From: JADKAV01 sp963732355
GTDB lineage: Bacteria > Actinomycetota > Actinomycetes > S36-B12 > UBA10799
Direction: 5' to 3'
Length of the DNA stretch: 64,000 nucleotides
NCBI GenBank assembly: GCA_963732355.1
Contig: CAVSZD010000007.1
Span: forward strand, 310,001 to 374,000
Shown here: one piece after another, positions 42,077 to 50,517 of the stretch
Numbering within the stretch: position 1 is the stretch's first letter
Layout of the letters: every line of letters begins with the position of its first letter
Translations under genes and position numbers: made by a program
Notes under the pieces: generated by a model
Database searches by the model: none
What the model saw: the letters and a program-made list of their open reading frames with translations, nothing else
What the model was told of the DNA's origin: nothing

Positions 42077-42543
42077 GTGGACCCCGTGAGGCGGATGTTG
42101 ACCAGCCAACCGTTGGGTCCGGCCACGATCTCCAACTCCATCGGTTGGGCCTGCGGTGTCTGGGCATCCGGGGTGGCCGAGTACCACTTCACGAAGGGCG
42201 CATCGAAGGCCGCGGTTCCCGGGGCCACGGCCGGCACGTTGATGGAGAACCATCCGTCCTGCGTGACGTCCGGCAGGTAGAGCGCCAGGTTCAGGGAGGG
42301 CGGGGGGCTGCTGTCGAAGAAGAACTTGGTGGCCAGCGCCGGGACTTCAGTGGTGTACGGAGCCCCAGGTGCGGCCTCACCCATGGTCTTCTCAGCCCAC
42401 TCGGCGCTGTCACCCACCTGCGGATCGAAAACGCTGACCTGCTGGGGCGAGGTCACTGACACTGACACCGCGTTGCTGAAGGACCCCGTGCCGCACCCCG
42501 ATAGCAGACCTAGCCCGAGAACTACCGCAACGATCCAGCGCAC
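42073..42543 (-). CDS. Lipoprotein of unknown function
   Basis: The 156-aa product starts at GTG 42543. A short hydrophobic signal ends with the lipobox LLSGC (Cys16), followed by GTGSFSNAVSVSV. The mature part is beta-rich, with SPPPSLNLALYLPDVTQDGWFSINVPAV and an LNGW-like end strand. No family is recognised. A TACCCT element 8 nt before the start could be a -10 of a near-leaderless transcript. The stop overlaps the Rrf2 start, so the two are one unit. Confidence 0.7.
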   Translation of the reverse strand: MRWIVAVVLGLGLLSGCGTGSFSNAVSVSVTSPQQVSVFDPQVGDSAEWAEKTMGEAAPGAPYTTEVPALATKFFFDSSPPPSLNLALYLPDVTQDGWFSINVPAVAPGTAAFDAPFVKWYSATPDAQTPQAQPMELEIVAGPNGWLVNIRLTGST

Positions 42544-42635
42544 AAGGCAAAAGGGTAATGCCTGTGGACGACAACAGGCCGAAGTGACAGGCGGCCCGAC
42601 GCCGCATGATCCCTCTGACACACCTGTCGGCGTCG

Positions 42636-42641
42636 TAGACT
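42636..42641 (+). promoter_or_regulatory. -10 box of a probable leaderless promoter
   Basis: TAGACT, 7 nt, then the GTG of the antiporter gene. The spacing is one base longer than the window's usual 6. Confidence 0.4.
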
Positions 42642-42648
42642 CGCCAGC

Positions 42649-43908
42649 GTGGCACCGGCGATCGCGGTCATGGCAGGTCTGGCGATGTTGTACGCTCTGG
42701 GCGCGAAGCGACTGAGCGCTCTCAACATCACGATGCCGATGCTCAGCGTGCTGGCAGGAATGGTCGTCTTCTCCGTTGCAGAGCTGGACATCGACACCGC
42801 AGTGGTCCACATCGTCGCTGAGTTGACCCTGGTCATTGTGCTCTTCCACGACGCCTCGACGGTCAAGCTCTCGCGCCTGCGTGAAGACCCCGGCATATCA
42901 CTGCGACTGCTTCTCATAGGTTTTCCCCTTGCCCTGGTGGCTACGTTCCTGGTCACCCGCGAACTGATCCCGACACTGGGGGTCGCAGGCGCGTGGCTGT
43001 TGGCCGGTGCCGTGACGCCCACGGACGCGGGGTTGGGCGCACCGACGATCATGAACCCCAAGGTGCCGGTACGGGTTCGTCGCGGCCTCAACGTCGAGTC
43101 GGGGCTCAACGACGGTCTGGCCACACCCGTCGTACTCATGGCGCTGGCCGCGATTGCCGCCGAAGAGGGTGTTGACCAACCGGGGATCCTGCAAGTCGGG
43201 CTGGTTCCGGTGATCCTCGCACTCTTGGTGGCCATAGTCGTGGCACTGGCCAGCGCCTGGCTGATGGATCGTTCGCGGGAACGCCGATTGAGCGGGCGTC
43301 GGGGCAGGTCCATCGCAACTCTGGTCCTGCCACTGTTCATCTTCGGCGTGGCCGACGTGATCGGGGCCAACGTCTTCATCGCCGCCTTTGTCGCCGGGTT
43401 CGTGTTCGGCGCAGCCAGCATGACCCTGCAGGCAGAGGAAGAGACCTCGCAGTTGCTGGAGGTCTCCTCGGACCTGCTCGGATTCGTGGTCTGGTTCTTC
43501 GCGGGCGGGATCGTTCTGCTGGTGTTCGAGGAGGGGATCGAGTGGCGATGGTTGCTGCTGGCGCTGCTCGTACTGACCGCGCTGCGGATGCTGCCGGTCT
43601 TCCTAGCGCTTATCGGCACCGGTTTCAAATGGCCGACGATCACGTTCATCGGCTGGTTCGGTCCCCGGGGACTCGCGACGGTCGTCTTCGCATTGCTGGC
43701 CCTTGAGGAACTGGGCCCGGACTCACCAGTCATGAAGCCTCTATCAGCGGTGATCGGAGTCACCGTCCTGATCAGCGTCTTCGCGCACGGGATCAGCGCC
43801 GCTCCGCTTTCGTCGATGTACGGGGCCTGGGTCAAACGAACGCACTCGCCCATCGAGCGCGAGGACTCCGTGGAACCAGCACCGGGCCGCGGCCGCACCG
43901 GACACTGA
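42649..43908 (+). CDS. CPA1-type cation:proton antiporter
   Basis: The 419-aa membrane protein has about 12 helices. The ion-binding region reads LLAGAVTPTDAGLGAPTIMN followed by RRGLNVESGLNDGLATP, the Na+/K+:H+ antiporter signature (paired Asp in ESGLND). A later GWFGPRGLATVVFALLALEE is typical of the NhaP/CPA1 group. It exchanges H+ for Na+ or K+ in pH and salt homeostasis. Start GTG 42649. It is divergent from the lipoprotein/Rrf2 unit across about 105 bp. Confidence 0.9.
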   Translation: MAPAIAVMAGLAMLYALGAKRLSALNITMPMLSVLAGMVVFSVAELDIDTAVVHIVAELTLVIVLFHDASTVKLSRLREDPGISLRLLLIGFPLALVATFLVTRELIPTLGVAGAWLLAGAVTPTDAGLGAPTIMNPKVPVRVRRGLNVESGLNDGLATPVVLMALAAIAAEEGVDQPGILQVGLVPVILALLVAIVVALASAWLMDRSRERRLSGRRGRSIATLVLPLFIFGVADVIGANVFIAAFVAGFVFGAASMTLQAEEETSQLLEVSSDLLGFVVWFFAGGIVLLVFEEGIEWRWLLLALLVLTALRMLPVFLALIGTGFKWPTITFIGWFGPRGLATVVFALLALEELGPDSPVMKPLSAVIGVTVLISVFAHGISAAPLSSMYGAWVKRTHSPIEREDSVEPAPGRGRTGH

Positions 43909-43918
43909 ACTGCAGCCG

Positions 43919-44232
43919 ATGAATCACACCGCAGTCTTGCGCAACCACGCCGAGAGCCGCTTTGAAATGTCTCTCGATGGTGAGCAGGTCGGGTACATCG
44001 CCTACCGACAGGACAAGGCAGTGATCACCCTGACCCACACCGTCGTCTTCCGAGGACTACGCGGGACTGGGGCTGGCCGGGCGAACTGGTCCGCAGCGCG
44101 CTCGACGACCTGCGGGCGCGTGACGAGATGTTGATCCCGCTCTGCCCTTACGTGCAGGCATTCCTGCGCAAGCATCCCGAGGACATCGAGCTGGTGCCGG
44201 AAGACAGGCGCAGCGACTTCGATCTGGCCTGA
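43919..44232 (+). pseudogene. Small GNAT acetyltransferase (Acetyltransf_CG type), two frameshifts
   Basis: The start (MNHTAVLRNHAESRFEMSLD, then VGYIAYRQDKAVITLTHT) and the end (GELVRSALDDLRARDEM, IPLCPYVQAFLRKHPE) match the ~100-aa single-domain GNAT family. They lie in different frames, and EDYAGLGLA between them is in a third. Removing one C at ~44052 and one G at ~44081 gives a complete ~103-aa protein. Both lesions are single insertions in short homopolymers, so base-calling error is as likely as decay. Confidence 0.75.
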
Positions 44233-44239
44233 CCTGCAA

Positions 44240-45058
44240 TCAGCCTTCCTTGACCGCCTGCAGCGTGTAGGTCAACGGTAGTCGCTCAGGCCGTTCAGCA
44301 AGCACCCACTCTGGCCCGCGCTTGACCATGTGCGCCGGCATCGGGTTCCACGGGACGCTGTCGTGCTCCACGAGTTGAGTCAGACGCATCCCGTGATCAA
44401 GCAGCCCGGTGATGATCTGGCCGAGCCCGTGGTTCCAGCTGTGGGTGGTGCTGTTGACCAGAGGCGAGTCCGTGGGGACGTAGGTCTCGTCCTCGGACTC
44501 CACGATCGGGGCATCGGTGGTGAAGTAGGGGTAGTCGATGACCAGCTTGTCTTCTGTGACATAGTCCAGCGTCCAGAACATGGGGTGGCCCTCGCGCAGG
44601 AACAACCGTCCGCCTGGTACGAGCAGGTCGGCGACGACTTGGGCCCAGCGGTCGATGTCTGGCAACCAGCACAGCGCCCCGATACCGGTGAACACGAAGT
44701 CGAATCGTTGACGGCCCAACACCTCGGGCGCGTCGTACACGAGTGCCTGCACGAAGTCGACGTCTGCGCCAATGTCGGCGGCCAGCCCACGTGCCACTTC
44801 GAGCGCCGGTGCTGAGAAGTCCAGACCCGTCATGTGTGCGCCGAGCCGGGCGAGTGAGACCGTGTCGGTTCCGATGTGACACTGCAGGTGCACGCCAGTC
44901 ACGCCAGTGATGTCCCCGAGCCGTGGGACGTCGAAGGCCACCACGTCACTGAGGTGGGCCGGATCGTCACGGAAGCGGTGCAGGCCATACTCCTCAGACG
45001 CCGCGTGCAGGGGCGCTCGCTCATCCCAGTTGAGGCGGTTCACCTCATAGGAGTCCAT
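44240..45058 (-). CDS. SAM-dependent methyltransferase
   Basis: The 272-aa class I methyltransferase begins MDSYEVNRLNWDERAPLHAASEEYG. Motif I-like LQCHIGTDTVSLARLGAHMTGLD follows, with the acidic residue at the end of strand 2, then FDFVFTGIGALCWLPD and LVPGGRLFLREGHPMFW. The N-terminal NRxNWDERAP pattern recurs in actinobacterial small-molecule methyltransferases. The substrate is unknown. A TAGGCT box 5 nt upstream suggests a leaderless mRNA. It is divergent from the SDR gene over only 54 bp. Confidence 0.87.
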   Translation of the reverse strand: MDSYEVNRLNWDERAPLHAASEEYGLHRFRDDPAHLSDVVAFDVPRLGDITGVTGVHLQCHIGTDTVSLARLGAHMTGLDFSAPALEVARGLAADIGADVDFVQALVYDAPEVLGRQRFDFVFTGIGALCWLPDIDRWAQVVADLLVPGGRLFLREGHPMFWTLDYVTEDKLVIDYPYFTTDAPIVESEDETYVPTDSPLVNSTTHSWNHGLGQIITGLLDHGMRLTQLVEHDSVPWNPMPAHMVKRGPEWVLAERPERLPLTYTLQAVKEG

Positions 45059-45100
45059 GGCCAAGCCTAAGACTTCGCCCCCGATCGGCGGCCGTGGCCG

Positions 45101-45106
45101 TAGGTT
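45101..45106 (+). promoter_or_regulatory. -10 box of a leaderless promoter
   Basis: TAGGTT, 6 nt, then the ATG of the SDR gene. The divergent methyltransferase has TAGGCT 5 nt before its own ATG, so two leaderless promoters sit back to back. Confidence 0.5.
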
Positions 45107-45112
45107 GGATTC

Positions 45113-45955
45113 ATGGCAATCGCACTCATCACCGGAGGCGGCTCCGGCATCGGCGCAGCGACCGGCACCCTCATGGCCAAGAACGGGGACACCGTGATCC
45201 TCGCCGACATCAACGTCGAGGCAGCCGATACGGTCGCTGCCCAGATCGTTGCTTCGGGGGGCAAGGCCGAGTCCGCGGCCCTCGACGTCAGGAACGGCCC
45301 CGCGTTCGCCGCGTTGGTCGACCGAGTTGTCGAAGATCACGGCCGCATCGACCTGATCTTCAACAACGCCGGCATCGGGGTCGGAGGCCCGATCGAGGAC
45401 CTCACGATTGAGCATTGGCAACGGATCGTGGACGTCAACATCATGGGAGTGGTGAACGGCATCAGGGCCGCGTACCCCCACATGATCGCCCAGGGTGACG
45501 GCCACATCGTCAACACGGCGTCGCTGGCCGGCTTGGTCCCCAGCCCGATGCTCGCGCCCTACGCGATGACCAAACACGCCGTCGTCGGCCTGAGCTTGAG
45601 TCTGCGCCCTGAAGCGGCGATGCATGGGGTCCGGGTCACAGCACTGTGCCCAGGGCCGACCGAGACCCCCATCCTGGACAGCACCGGCCCCGAAGACCTG
45701 GCTGCGTCTGAGGGCGTCTCAGCCCGCGACCTGCTGACCAAAGCCGCCGGCGGGATCTACCCCGTCGAGGACCTCGCCGCCGACCTGGTCGCTGGCATTG
45801 CCGCGAACTCGTCGTTGATCGTGACCCCGCGCCGGGCGCGACTGGCCTGGTGGATTCAGCGTCTGCTCCCCTCCTACCTGGAGAAGAACGCCAACCGTCT
45901 GGTCCACTGGGCCAAGCGCGAGGCGGAGAAACTGGAACACGCGGCAAAACCGTAG
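45113..45955 (+). CDS. Short-chain dehydrogenase/reductase
   Basis: The 280-aa classical SDR has NAD(P) motif TGGGSGIG (residues 7-14), DIN at the end of strand 2 (NAD preference), NNAGIG near 88, the catalytic Ser in VNTASLAG, and YAMTK as the YxxxK pair. The C-terminal 60 residues are basic and amphipathic (RLAWWIQRLLPSYLEKNANRLV), possibly membrane-associated. The substrate is not readable. It is followed by a palindromic repeat before the convergent pirin gene. Confidence 0.92.
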   Translation: MAIALITGGGSGIGAATGTLMAKNGDTVILADINVEAADTVAAQIVASGGKAESAALDVRNGPAFAALVDRVVEDHGRIDLIFNNAGIGVGGPIEDLTIEHWQRIVDVNIMGVVNGIRAAYPHMIAQGDGHIVNTASLAGLVPSPMLAPYAMTKHAVVGLSLSLRPEAAMHGVRVTALCPGPTETPILDSTGPEDLAASEGVSARDLLTKAAGGIYPVEDLAADLVAGIAANSSLIVTPRRARLAWWIQRLLPSYLEKNANRLVHWAKREAEKLEHAAKP

Positions 45956-45980
45956 CCGTCGCCCGGACCAGACCGCCCGC

Positions 45981-46048
45981 GTTAGAGGTTGTGCTGTTGG
46001 TTAGCGAATCCACGCGTTGTTTTGCTAACCAACAGCACAACCTCTAAC
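45981..46048. repeat. Palindromic repeat, copy 2
   Basis: Perfect 25-bp arms (45981-46005 and 46024-46048) enclose an 18-nt loop, gaatccacgcgttgtttt. The arms are almost identical to copy 1, and the loop differs only at its 3' end. It lies between the convergent SDR and pirin genes. Confidence 0.9.
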
Positions 46049-46084
46049 GAGCGCGGTGATGTCCGAAAACCGCTGGTCCAGGCC

Positions 46085-47047
46085 TCAGCCGGACAGGCCC
46101 CCAAGACCCTCATGGGCGGGGATGATCCCCAAGCGCCCGGCCTGGAAGTCCTCGTAGGCCTGCAGGACCTCCGACTTCGTGTTCATCACGAAAGGTCCGG
46201 CCCACGCGATCGGCTCGCGAATGGGTGCGCCGCCCAGCAGCAGCACCTCCATGTCGTTGGTGCGCGAGTCCTGCGAAGGGTCTGCTCCGAACGCGATCTC
46301 GTCACCGGGGCCGAAGACCACCAACTGCCCGTCGTGGATCGGCGTGGAATTGACGTGCCCGCGGCCGGCCAGGACGTACAGGAGGGCGTTGAAATCGGCC
46401 CGCCACGGCAGGCGCACTGACGCGCCCTTCGACACCGAAACGTGCGCCATCGTGATGGGCGAGGTCGTGATGCCCGGGCCGCTGATGCCGCCCAGCTCCC
46501 CCGCGATGACCCTGATCAAGGCACCAGCGTCGGACGTTGTCGCAAGGCCGACCGTGCTGGCCCGCAGGTCCTGGTACTTCGGCGCAGCCATCTTCTGTGC
46601 CCGCGGAAGATTCACCCACAGTTGCACGCCATGAAAGAGCCCACCCGAGGCGACAAGGTCCTCCGGGGGTCGCTCGATGTGCAGCAAGCCCGAACCAGCC
46701 GTCATCCACTGGGTGTCCCCATTGGTGATCAGGCCCCCGCCTCCCTGGGAATCGGCGTGCTCGAAGGTGCCGTCCATGATGTACGTGACGGTCTCAAAAC
46801 CGCGATGTGGGTGCCAAGGAGTGCCCTTGGGCTCACCGGCTGCGTATTCAACCTCGCCCATCTGGTCCATGTGGATGAACGGGTCAAGCCACTCGAGCGG
46901 AACACCAGCGAAAGCTCGATGAACCGGGAAGCCCTCCCCTTCGAACCCTCGCGGGGCTGTCGTGATGGACATGGCCTCGCGCGGCTGTGCGCCACTGACT
47001 CCAACACGAGGCAGGATCGTGACGTCATCGACAGTGATAGCGGGCAT
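46085..47047 (-). CDS. Pirin-family protein
   Basis: The 320-aa bicupin starts at ATG 47047 behind AGGAGG. The N-terminal cupin has the iron ligands WHPHRGFETVTYIMDG and the later His of the FEHADSQGG strand, followed by WMTAGSGLLHIE. The C-terminal cupin includes LLYVLAGRGHV and FGPGDEIAFGADP. Pirins bind Fe and act as quercetin dioxygenases or redox-sensing cofactors. A 20-bp palindrome lies in its promoter, as expected for control by a MarR- or HxlR-like repressor. Confidence 0.92.
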   Translation of the reverse strand: MPAITVDDVTILPRVGVSGAQPREAMSITTAPRGFEGEGFPVHRAFAGVPLEWLDPFIHMDQMGEVEYAAGEPKGTPWHPHRGFETVTYIMDGTFEHADSQGGGGLITNGDTQWMTAGSGLLHIERPPEDLVASGGLFHGVQLWVNLPRAQKMAAPKYQDLRASTVGLATTSDAGALIRVIAGELGGISGPGITTSPITMAHVSVSKGASVRLPWRADFNALLYVLAGRGHVNSTPIHDGQLVVFGPGDEIAFGADPSQDSRTNDMEVLLLGGAPIREPIAWAGPFVMNTKSEVLQAYEDFQAGRLGIIPAHEGLGGLSG

Positions 47048-47074
47048 TTGGGCCTCCTTACACACGGGTGCAAC

Positions 47075-47094
47075 ATAGTTGAGGCTACAACTAT
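47075..47094. promoter_or_regulatory. Operator candidate upstream of the pirin gene
   Basis: ATAGTTG-aggcta-CAACTAT: perfect 7-bp arms around a 6-nt centre, 28 nt before the pirin ATG. The arm CAACTAT could include the -10. Such TAGTTG-type palindromes are typical of MarR-family repressors that sense electrophiles. No adjacent regulator gene is present; the MarR gene at 28373 is too far away to assign. Confidence 0.6.
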
Positions 47095-47118
47095 TCCCCT
47101 CGGCCCGCGAGCCCAAGA

Positions 47119-50100
47119 TCAGGCAGCAGGCGGTTCAACCGGAGCTGCGGTGTCCAGTTCCAGCGGCACTGGCGTCCCCGCGTCCAGCGGACTGGGCGAG
47201 ACCTCCGGGGAGGCGCCGTCCTCGGGCGCAGGTGTCGCCTCGGGTAGTGGTTCAACATCCTCGTTGGTGCGCGCGAGCTCGCGCTGGGCCTCGATCGCGC
47301 GGTTGATCGCGTCCTCGAGCGCATCCTGCGCCTCGCCGTAGGCCGCAAAGTCACCGGACTGCAGTGCCTCCTCCGAGGCCCTGAGCGCAGCGTCGGCATC
47401 GGCCAGCGCCTTCGACAGTCGCTGTTCGGGCGTGGTCTGGTTCTTGCCGCCCTTGTTCTGCTCCTGCTCGCCCTCCACCGAGGTCCCGAGTACCTTCGCC
47501 AGGGCCTCTGACAGGTTGCGTTCGAAGGCGACCTGAGTCCCGAACGACACGAGCACGCGCCGCAACAACGGATAGCCGTCCTGGCTGGCCCTCACATAGA
47601 CCGGTTCAACGTAGAGGAAACCTCCGGCCACCGGCAGGGACAGCAGGTTGCCCAGTTCGACTTCCGAGCCACCCCTGCGCAACAAAGACAGTTCCGTGGC
47701 CACATCAGGGTCGGACTCGAATGTGTTCTGCACCTGCAGCGGCCCGGGCACCACGCTGTTGCGGGGCAATTGCAGCACCCGTAGCTTGCCGTACCCAGGT
47801 CCGGGTTCGGAGCTGGCGCTCATGAATGCGGCCAGCGTCTGGCGTCTGACCGGCGAGAACGTGGTCGTCAGCGCGAACTCCTGGGAGACCTGGTCTGGCA
47901 TCCGCAACGTCAGGTAGTACGGAGGTTGCGGTTTGCCCGCGGCCTGCTGGGTCGGGTCGGTCGGGATGTACCAGAAGTCCTGACCGGAGTAGAAGGAACC
48001 CGGGTCGGTGACGTGGTATCGGCTGTACACGGTCCGCTGGGCCTTGAAGATGTCCTCGGGGTAGCGCACATGCGCCTGGAGTTCGGCTGGCATCTCGCTG
48101 GCGGGCTTAAGGGTGTCCGGGAACGACTTCTGCCAAGCCTGCAGGATCGGGTCGGAGGAGTCCCAGGCGTATAGCGTCACGGTGCCGTCGTAGGCGTCGA
48201 CCACGGCCTTCACGCTGTTGCGCACGTAGTTGACGTAGTCCTGCTCGACATTGACCTGGCGGCGCACCGTCAAGGAGTCGCTGGTGGCATCAGACCAGCG
48301 CAGTTGCGCCGAGTAGGGGTAGGAGTCGGAGGTCGTGTAGCCATCGACAAGCCAGACGATCCGGTCGTTGACGACGGCCGGGTAGGGGTCGGAGTCAACG
48401 CGCATCCAGGGCGCCACGCTCTTCACGCGGGTCAACGGGTCCCGGTCGTAAAGGATCTTCGACTCGGGGCCGATCAGGCTCGACAGCAAGATGTTGGGCT
48501 CGGAGAACTTGGCAGCGAACATCACTCTGTTGAGCGGTGAGCCGACATCGACGCCGCCGGTGCCGTCGTAGGTGTTGTTGCGCTGGCCGGTGGGGCTGGT
48601 GTCGTCGGGGTAGTCCAGTTCGCGCGGACCGCCGGGCCCGCCCACGATCGAATAAGGCGGGGACTTCTCACCGAAGTAAACCCTGGGCTGTGCGATCTCC
48701 AACTCACCGGTCGGCGGGATGTCCTCGGCGAAGAACTCGGGCTCACCTTCGGTGTTGGCCCGGTTGTCGTATGCAGCGACAAGTCCGTACCCGTGGGTGT
48801 ACACCAGGGTGTCGTTGGCCCAGTTGCGCTGAGCAGCTGGGACCGCCGCGAGATCGACTTCACGCGTGCTCACGATCGCGCCGCTGCGACCGTTGGGCAG
48901 TTGGTATCGGTCGACGTCCAAGGTGTCGGGGAAGGAGTAGAAGGTACGGATCTGCTGCAACTGGCGGAACGTCGGCGAGACGATCGCGGGGTCGAGCACG
49001 CGGATGTTTTCCAGTGTTCCCCGGTCGGCTTCCAGTGACGCAGCATCCGGCTGACCCACAGCCGAATACTCCGAACTCTGCACATTCGACAGGTTGTAGG
49101 CGTCGCGGGTGGCCTGGATGTTGCGGCTGATGAACGGGGCTTCCTTGCCCGGCTCGTTGGGCCTTACTTGGAACTGCTGCACGACCGCCGGGTAGATCCC
49201 CCCGATGATCAGCGCACTGACAGCCAGCAGACCGAGACCCACGAGCGGCAAGGTCCAGGTCCGGCGGAAGATGTTGAGGAAGAACAAGGCAGCACAGACC
49301 AGGGCAATGAAGGCCAAGATCGTCTTCGCCGGCAGAACCGCCTCGACATCGCGATAGCGCAGACCGGTGAACCCTTCGACGAAGTCTTCCTGTTTCAACG
49401 ACAGAGCGAACCGGTCCAGCCAGTAGGCCACGGCCTTGAGCAGGCAGATCAGACCGAGCAATAGGGAGATCTGGATCTGGGCTGCCTCGGTGGCCTGCAG
49501 TCCGTTCTGGACCCGGAAACCCCCGTACAGGTAATGGACGGCGATCACCAGCAACAGGGTGAGGAACAGCGCCATGAAACCGAAACCGGTGAGGTAGCGC
49601 AGGAATGGCAGCTTGAACACGAAGAAGCCGACGTCCATCCCGAACTGCGGATCCTGTTTGCCGAACGACCCACCGTTGCGGAACAGCAGCCACCGCGACC
49701 ATTCCGACATCGCCGACAGTCCCGCGAGGATACCGAGGAAACCAGACACGCCCAGAAGCAACCACTTGCGGATCGGCTCGATGCTCTGGCGGTAGCCCTC
49801 CATGCTCGCCGACAGCCGGGGGTCGTAATCCGGCCGCGTGCGGTAGGCGGTGTACATGCCTGCCCCGACGACGAGCATCATCACCGCACCGAACACCAGG
49901 AACAACAGACCCCGGACGCCGATGATCGTGGTGAACACGGAGGTGAAGTTGACCGAACGGAACCACAGCAGGTCGGTGTAGAACGCAGTGAAGATCAGGA
50001 ACAGGACAAGCAGCCCCGCGAGGATGGCGATCGTGATCGCCAGCACGCGTCCCTTGGGACCTCGGCTGGGCGCTGGTTTCGTGGCGGTCTCGAACGTCAC
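47119..50100 (-). CDS. UPF0182-family large membrane protein
   Basis: The 993-aa protein has about seven helices in its first ~320 residues, starting RVLAITIAILAGLLVLFLIF. A long extracytoplasmic domain follows, with the family's conserved stretches (IQATRDAYNL, VYTHGYG, PPYSIVGG, YDRDPLTRVKSVAPW). The C-terminus is an acidic, Pro-rich tail (EPLPEATPAPEDGASPEVSP). Actinobacteria conserve this protein (Rv3193c type), but its function is unknown. The GTG start lies 6 nt after TAGGGT, so it is probably leaderless. Confidence 0.93.
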   Translation of the reverse strand: MTFETATKPAPSRGPKGRVLAITIAILAGLLVLFLIFTAFYTDLLWFRSVNFTSVFTTIIGVRGLLFLVFGAVMMLVVGAGMYTAYRTRPDYDPRLSASMEGYRQSIEPIRKWLLLGVSGFLGILAGLSAMSEWSRWLLFRNGGSFGKQDPQFGMDVGFFVFKLPFLRYLTGFGFMALFLTLLLVIAVHYLYGGFRVQNGLQATEAAQIQISLLLGLICLLKAVAYWLDRFALSLKQEDFVEGFTGLRYRDVEAVLPAKTILAFIALVCAALFFLNIFRRTWTLPLVGLGLLAVSALIIGGIYPAVVQQFQVRPNEPGKEAPFISRNIQATRDAYNLSNVQSSEYSAVGQPDAASLEADRGTLENIRVLDPAIVSPTFRQLQQIRTFYSFPDTLDVDRYQLPNGRSGAIVSTREVDLAAVPAAQRNWANDTLVYTHGYGLVAAYDNRANTEGEPEFFAEDIPPTGELEIAQPRVYFGEKSPPYSIVGGPGGPRELDYPDDTSPTGQRNNTYDGTGGVDVGSPLNRVMFAAKFSEPNILLSSLIGPESKILYDRDPLTRVKSVAPWMRVDSDPYPAVVNDRIVWLVDGYTTSDSYPYSAQLRWSDATSDSLTVRRQVNVEQDYVNYVRNSVKAVVDAYDGTVTLYAWDSSDPILQAWQKSFPDTLKPASEMPAELQAHVRYPEDIFKAQRTVYSRYHVTDPGSFYSGQDFWYIPTDPTQQAAGKPQPPYYLTLRMPDQVSQEFALTTTFSPVRRQTLAAFMSASSEPGPGYGKLRVLQLPRNSVVPGPLQVQNTFESDPDVATELSLLRRGGSEVELGNLLSLPVAGGFLYVEPVYVRASQDGYPLLRRVLVSFGTQVAFERNLSEALAKVLGTSVEGEQEQNKGGKNQTTPEQRLSKALADADAALRASEEALQSGDFAAYGEAQDALEDAINRAIEAQRELARTNEDVEPLPEATPAPEDGASPEVSPSPLDAGTPVPLELDTAAPVEPPAA

Positions 50101-50106
50101 AACCCA

Positions 50107-50112
50107 ACCCTA
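50107..50112 (-). promoter_or_regulatory. -10 box of a leaderless promoter
   Basis: TAGGGT, 6 nt, then the GTG of the UPF0182 gene on the minus strand. Confidence 0.5.
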
Positions 50113-50127
50113 CGAGACGATGGTGAC

Positions 50128-50517
50128 ATGCACCCGACACCGGACCTGGAAAGCGTGATTCGTGATGTGGACAGCCATGTCGCCCGCGACGGCTGGGAGC
50201 AGCCTCCTCGCTTGTTCGCCCTGGTGGACGAAGGGGAAGGTTTCACCGTGGTGGAGCAACCGTGGCAGAGCACCGGGGAGGACCTCATGGGCGACCTGGC
50301 CCGCATCGAGTGGCCCACTGAAGTCCTCGGGGCGGCGCTGAGTGTGCAGCGCATCCTTGAACCCGATCACGACGTCCGCCTGACGGTGGCAGCCCTTCGC
50401 GACCAGCAGGTGAGCACCGCCGTGCGCTACCGGACTCACGATGCCGACGCACAGGTCGGGGTCGGGGCTGGGCTGGCGCCCCTGCTCGAGCGCGCCCTGT
50501 GGGACACGCTGCAGTAG
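50128..50517 (+). CDS. PPA1309-family hypothetical protein
   Basis: The 129-aa soluble protein has a helical start (DLESVIRDVDSHVARDGWEQPPRLFALV), then LPAGLARIEWP-like sequence (GDLARIEWPTEVLGAALSVQRI) and DHDVRLTVAALRDQ. This matches the small actinobacterial family often placed beside UPF0182 and PDZ-protease genes. No activity is known. ATG 50128 lacks an SD. The 3' end meets the convergent PDZ gene with no gap (50517/50518). Confidence 0.8.
   Translation: MHPTPDLESVIRDVDSHVARDGWEQPPRLFALVDEGEGFTVVEQPWQSTGEDLMGDLARIEWPTEVLGAALSVQRILEPDHDVRLTVAALRDQQVSTAVRYRTHDADAQVGVGAGLAPLLERALWDTLQ

Noticed and set aside
42608..42632. Seventh damage-type motif (ctctgacacacc) before the antiporter gene
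   Set aside because: On neither strand is a TAnnnT hexamer found 8 nt away, and the first block deviates.
35380..46048. Short open frames running through the palindromes (for example ending FANQQHNL or LVRGCAVG)
   Set aside because: They arise from the repeat sequence itself, recur at every copy and have no RBS or conserved domain.
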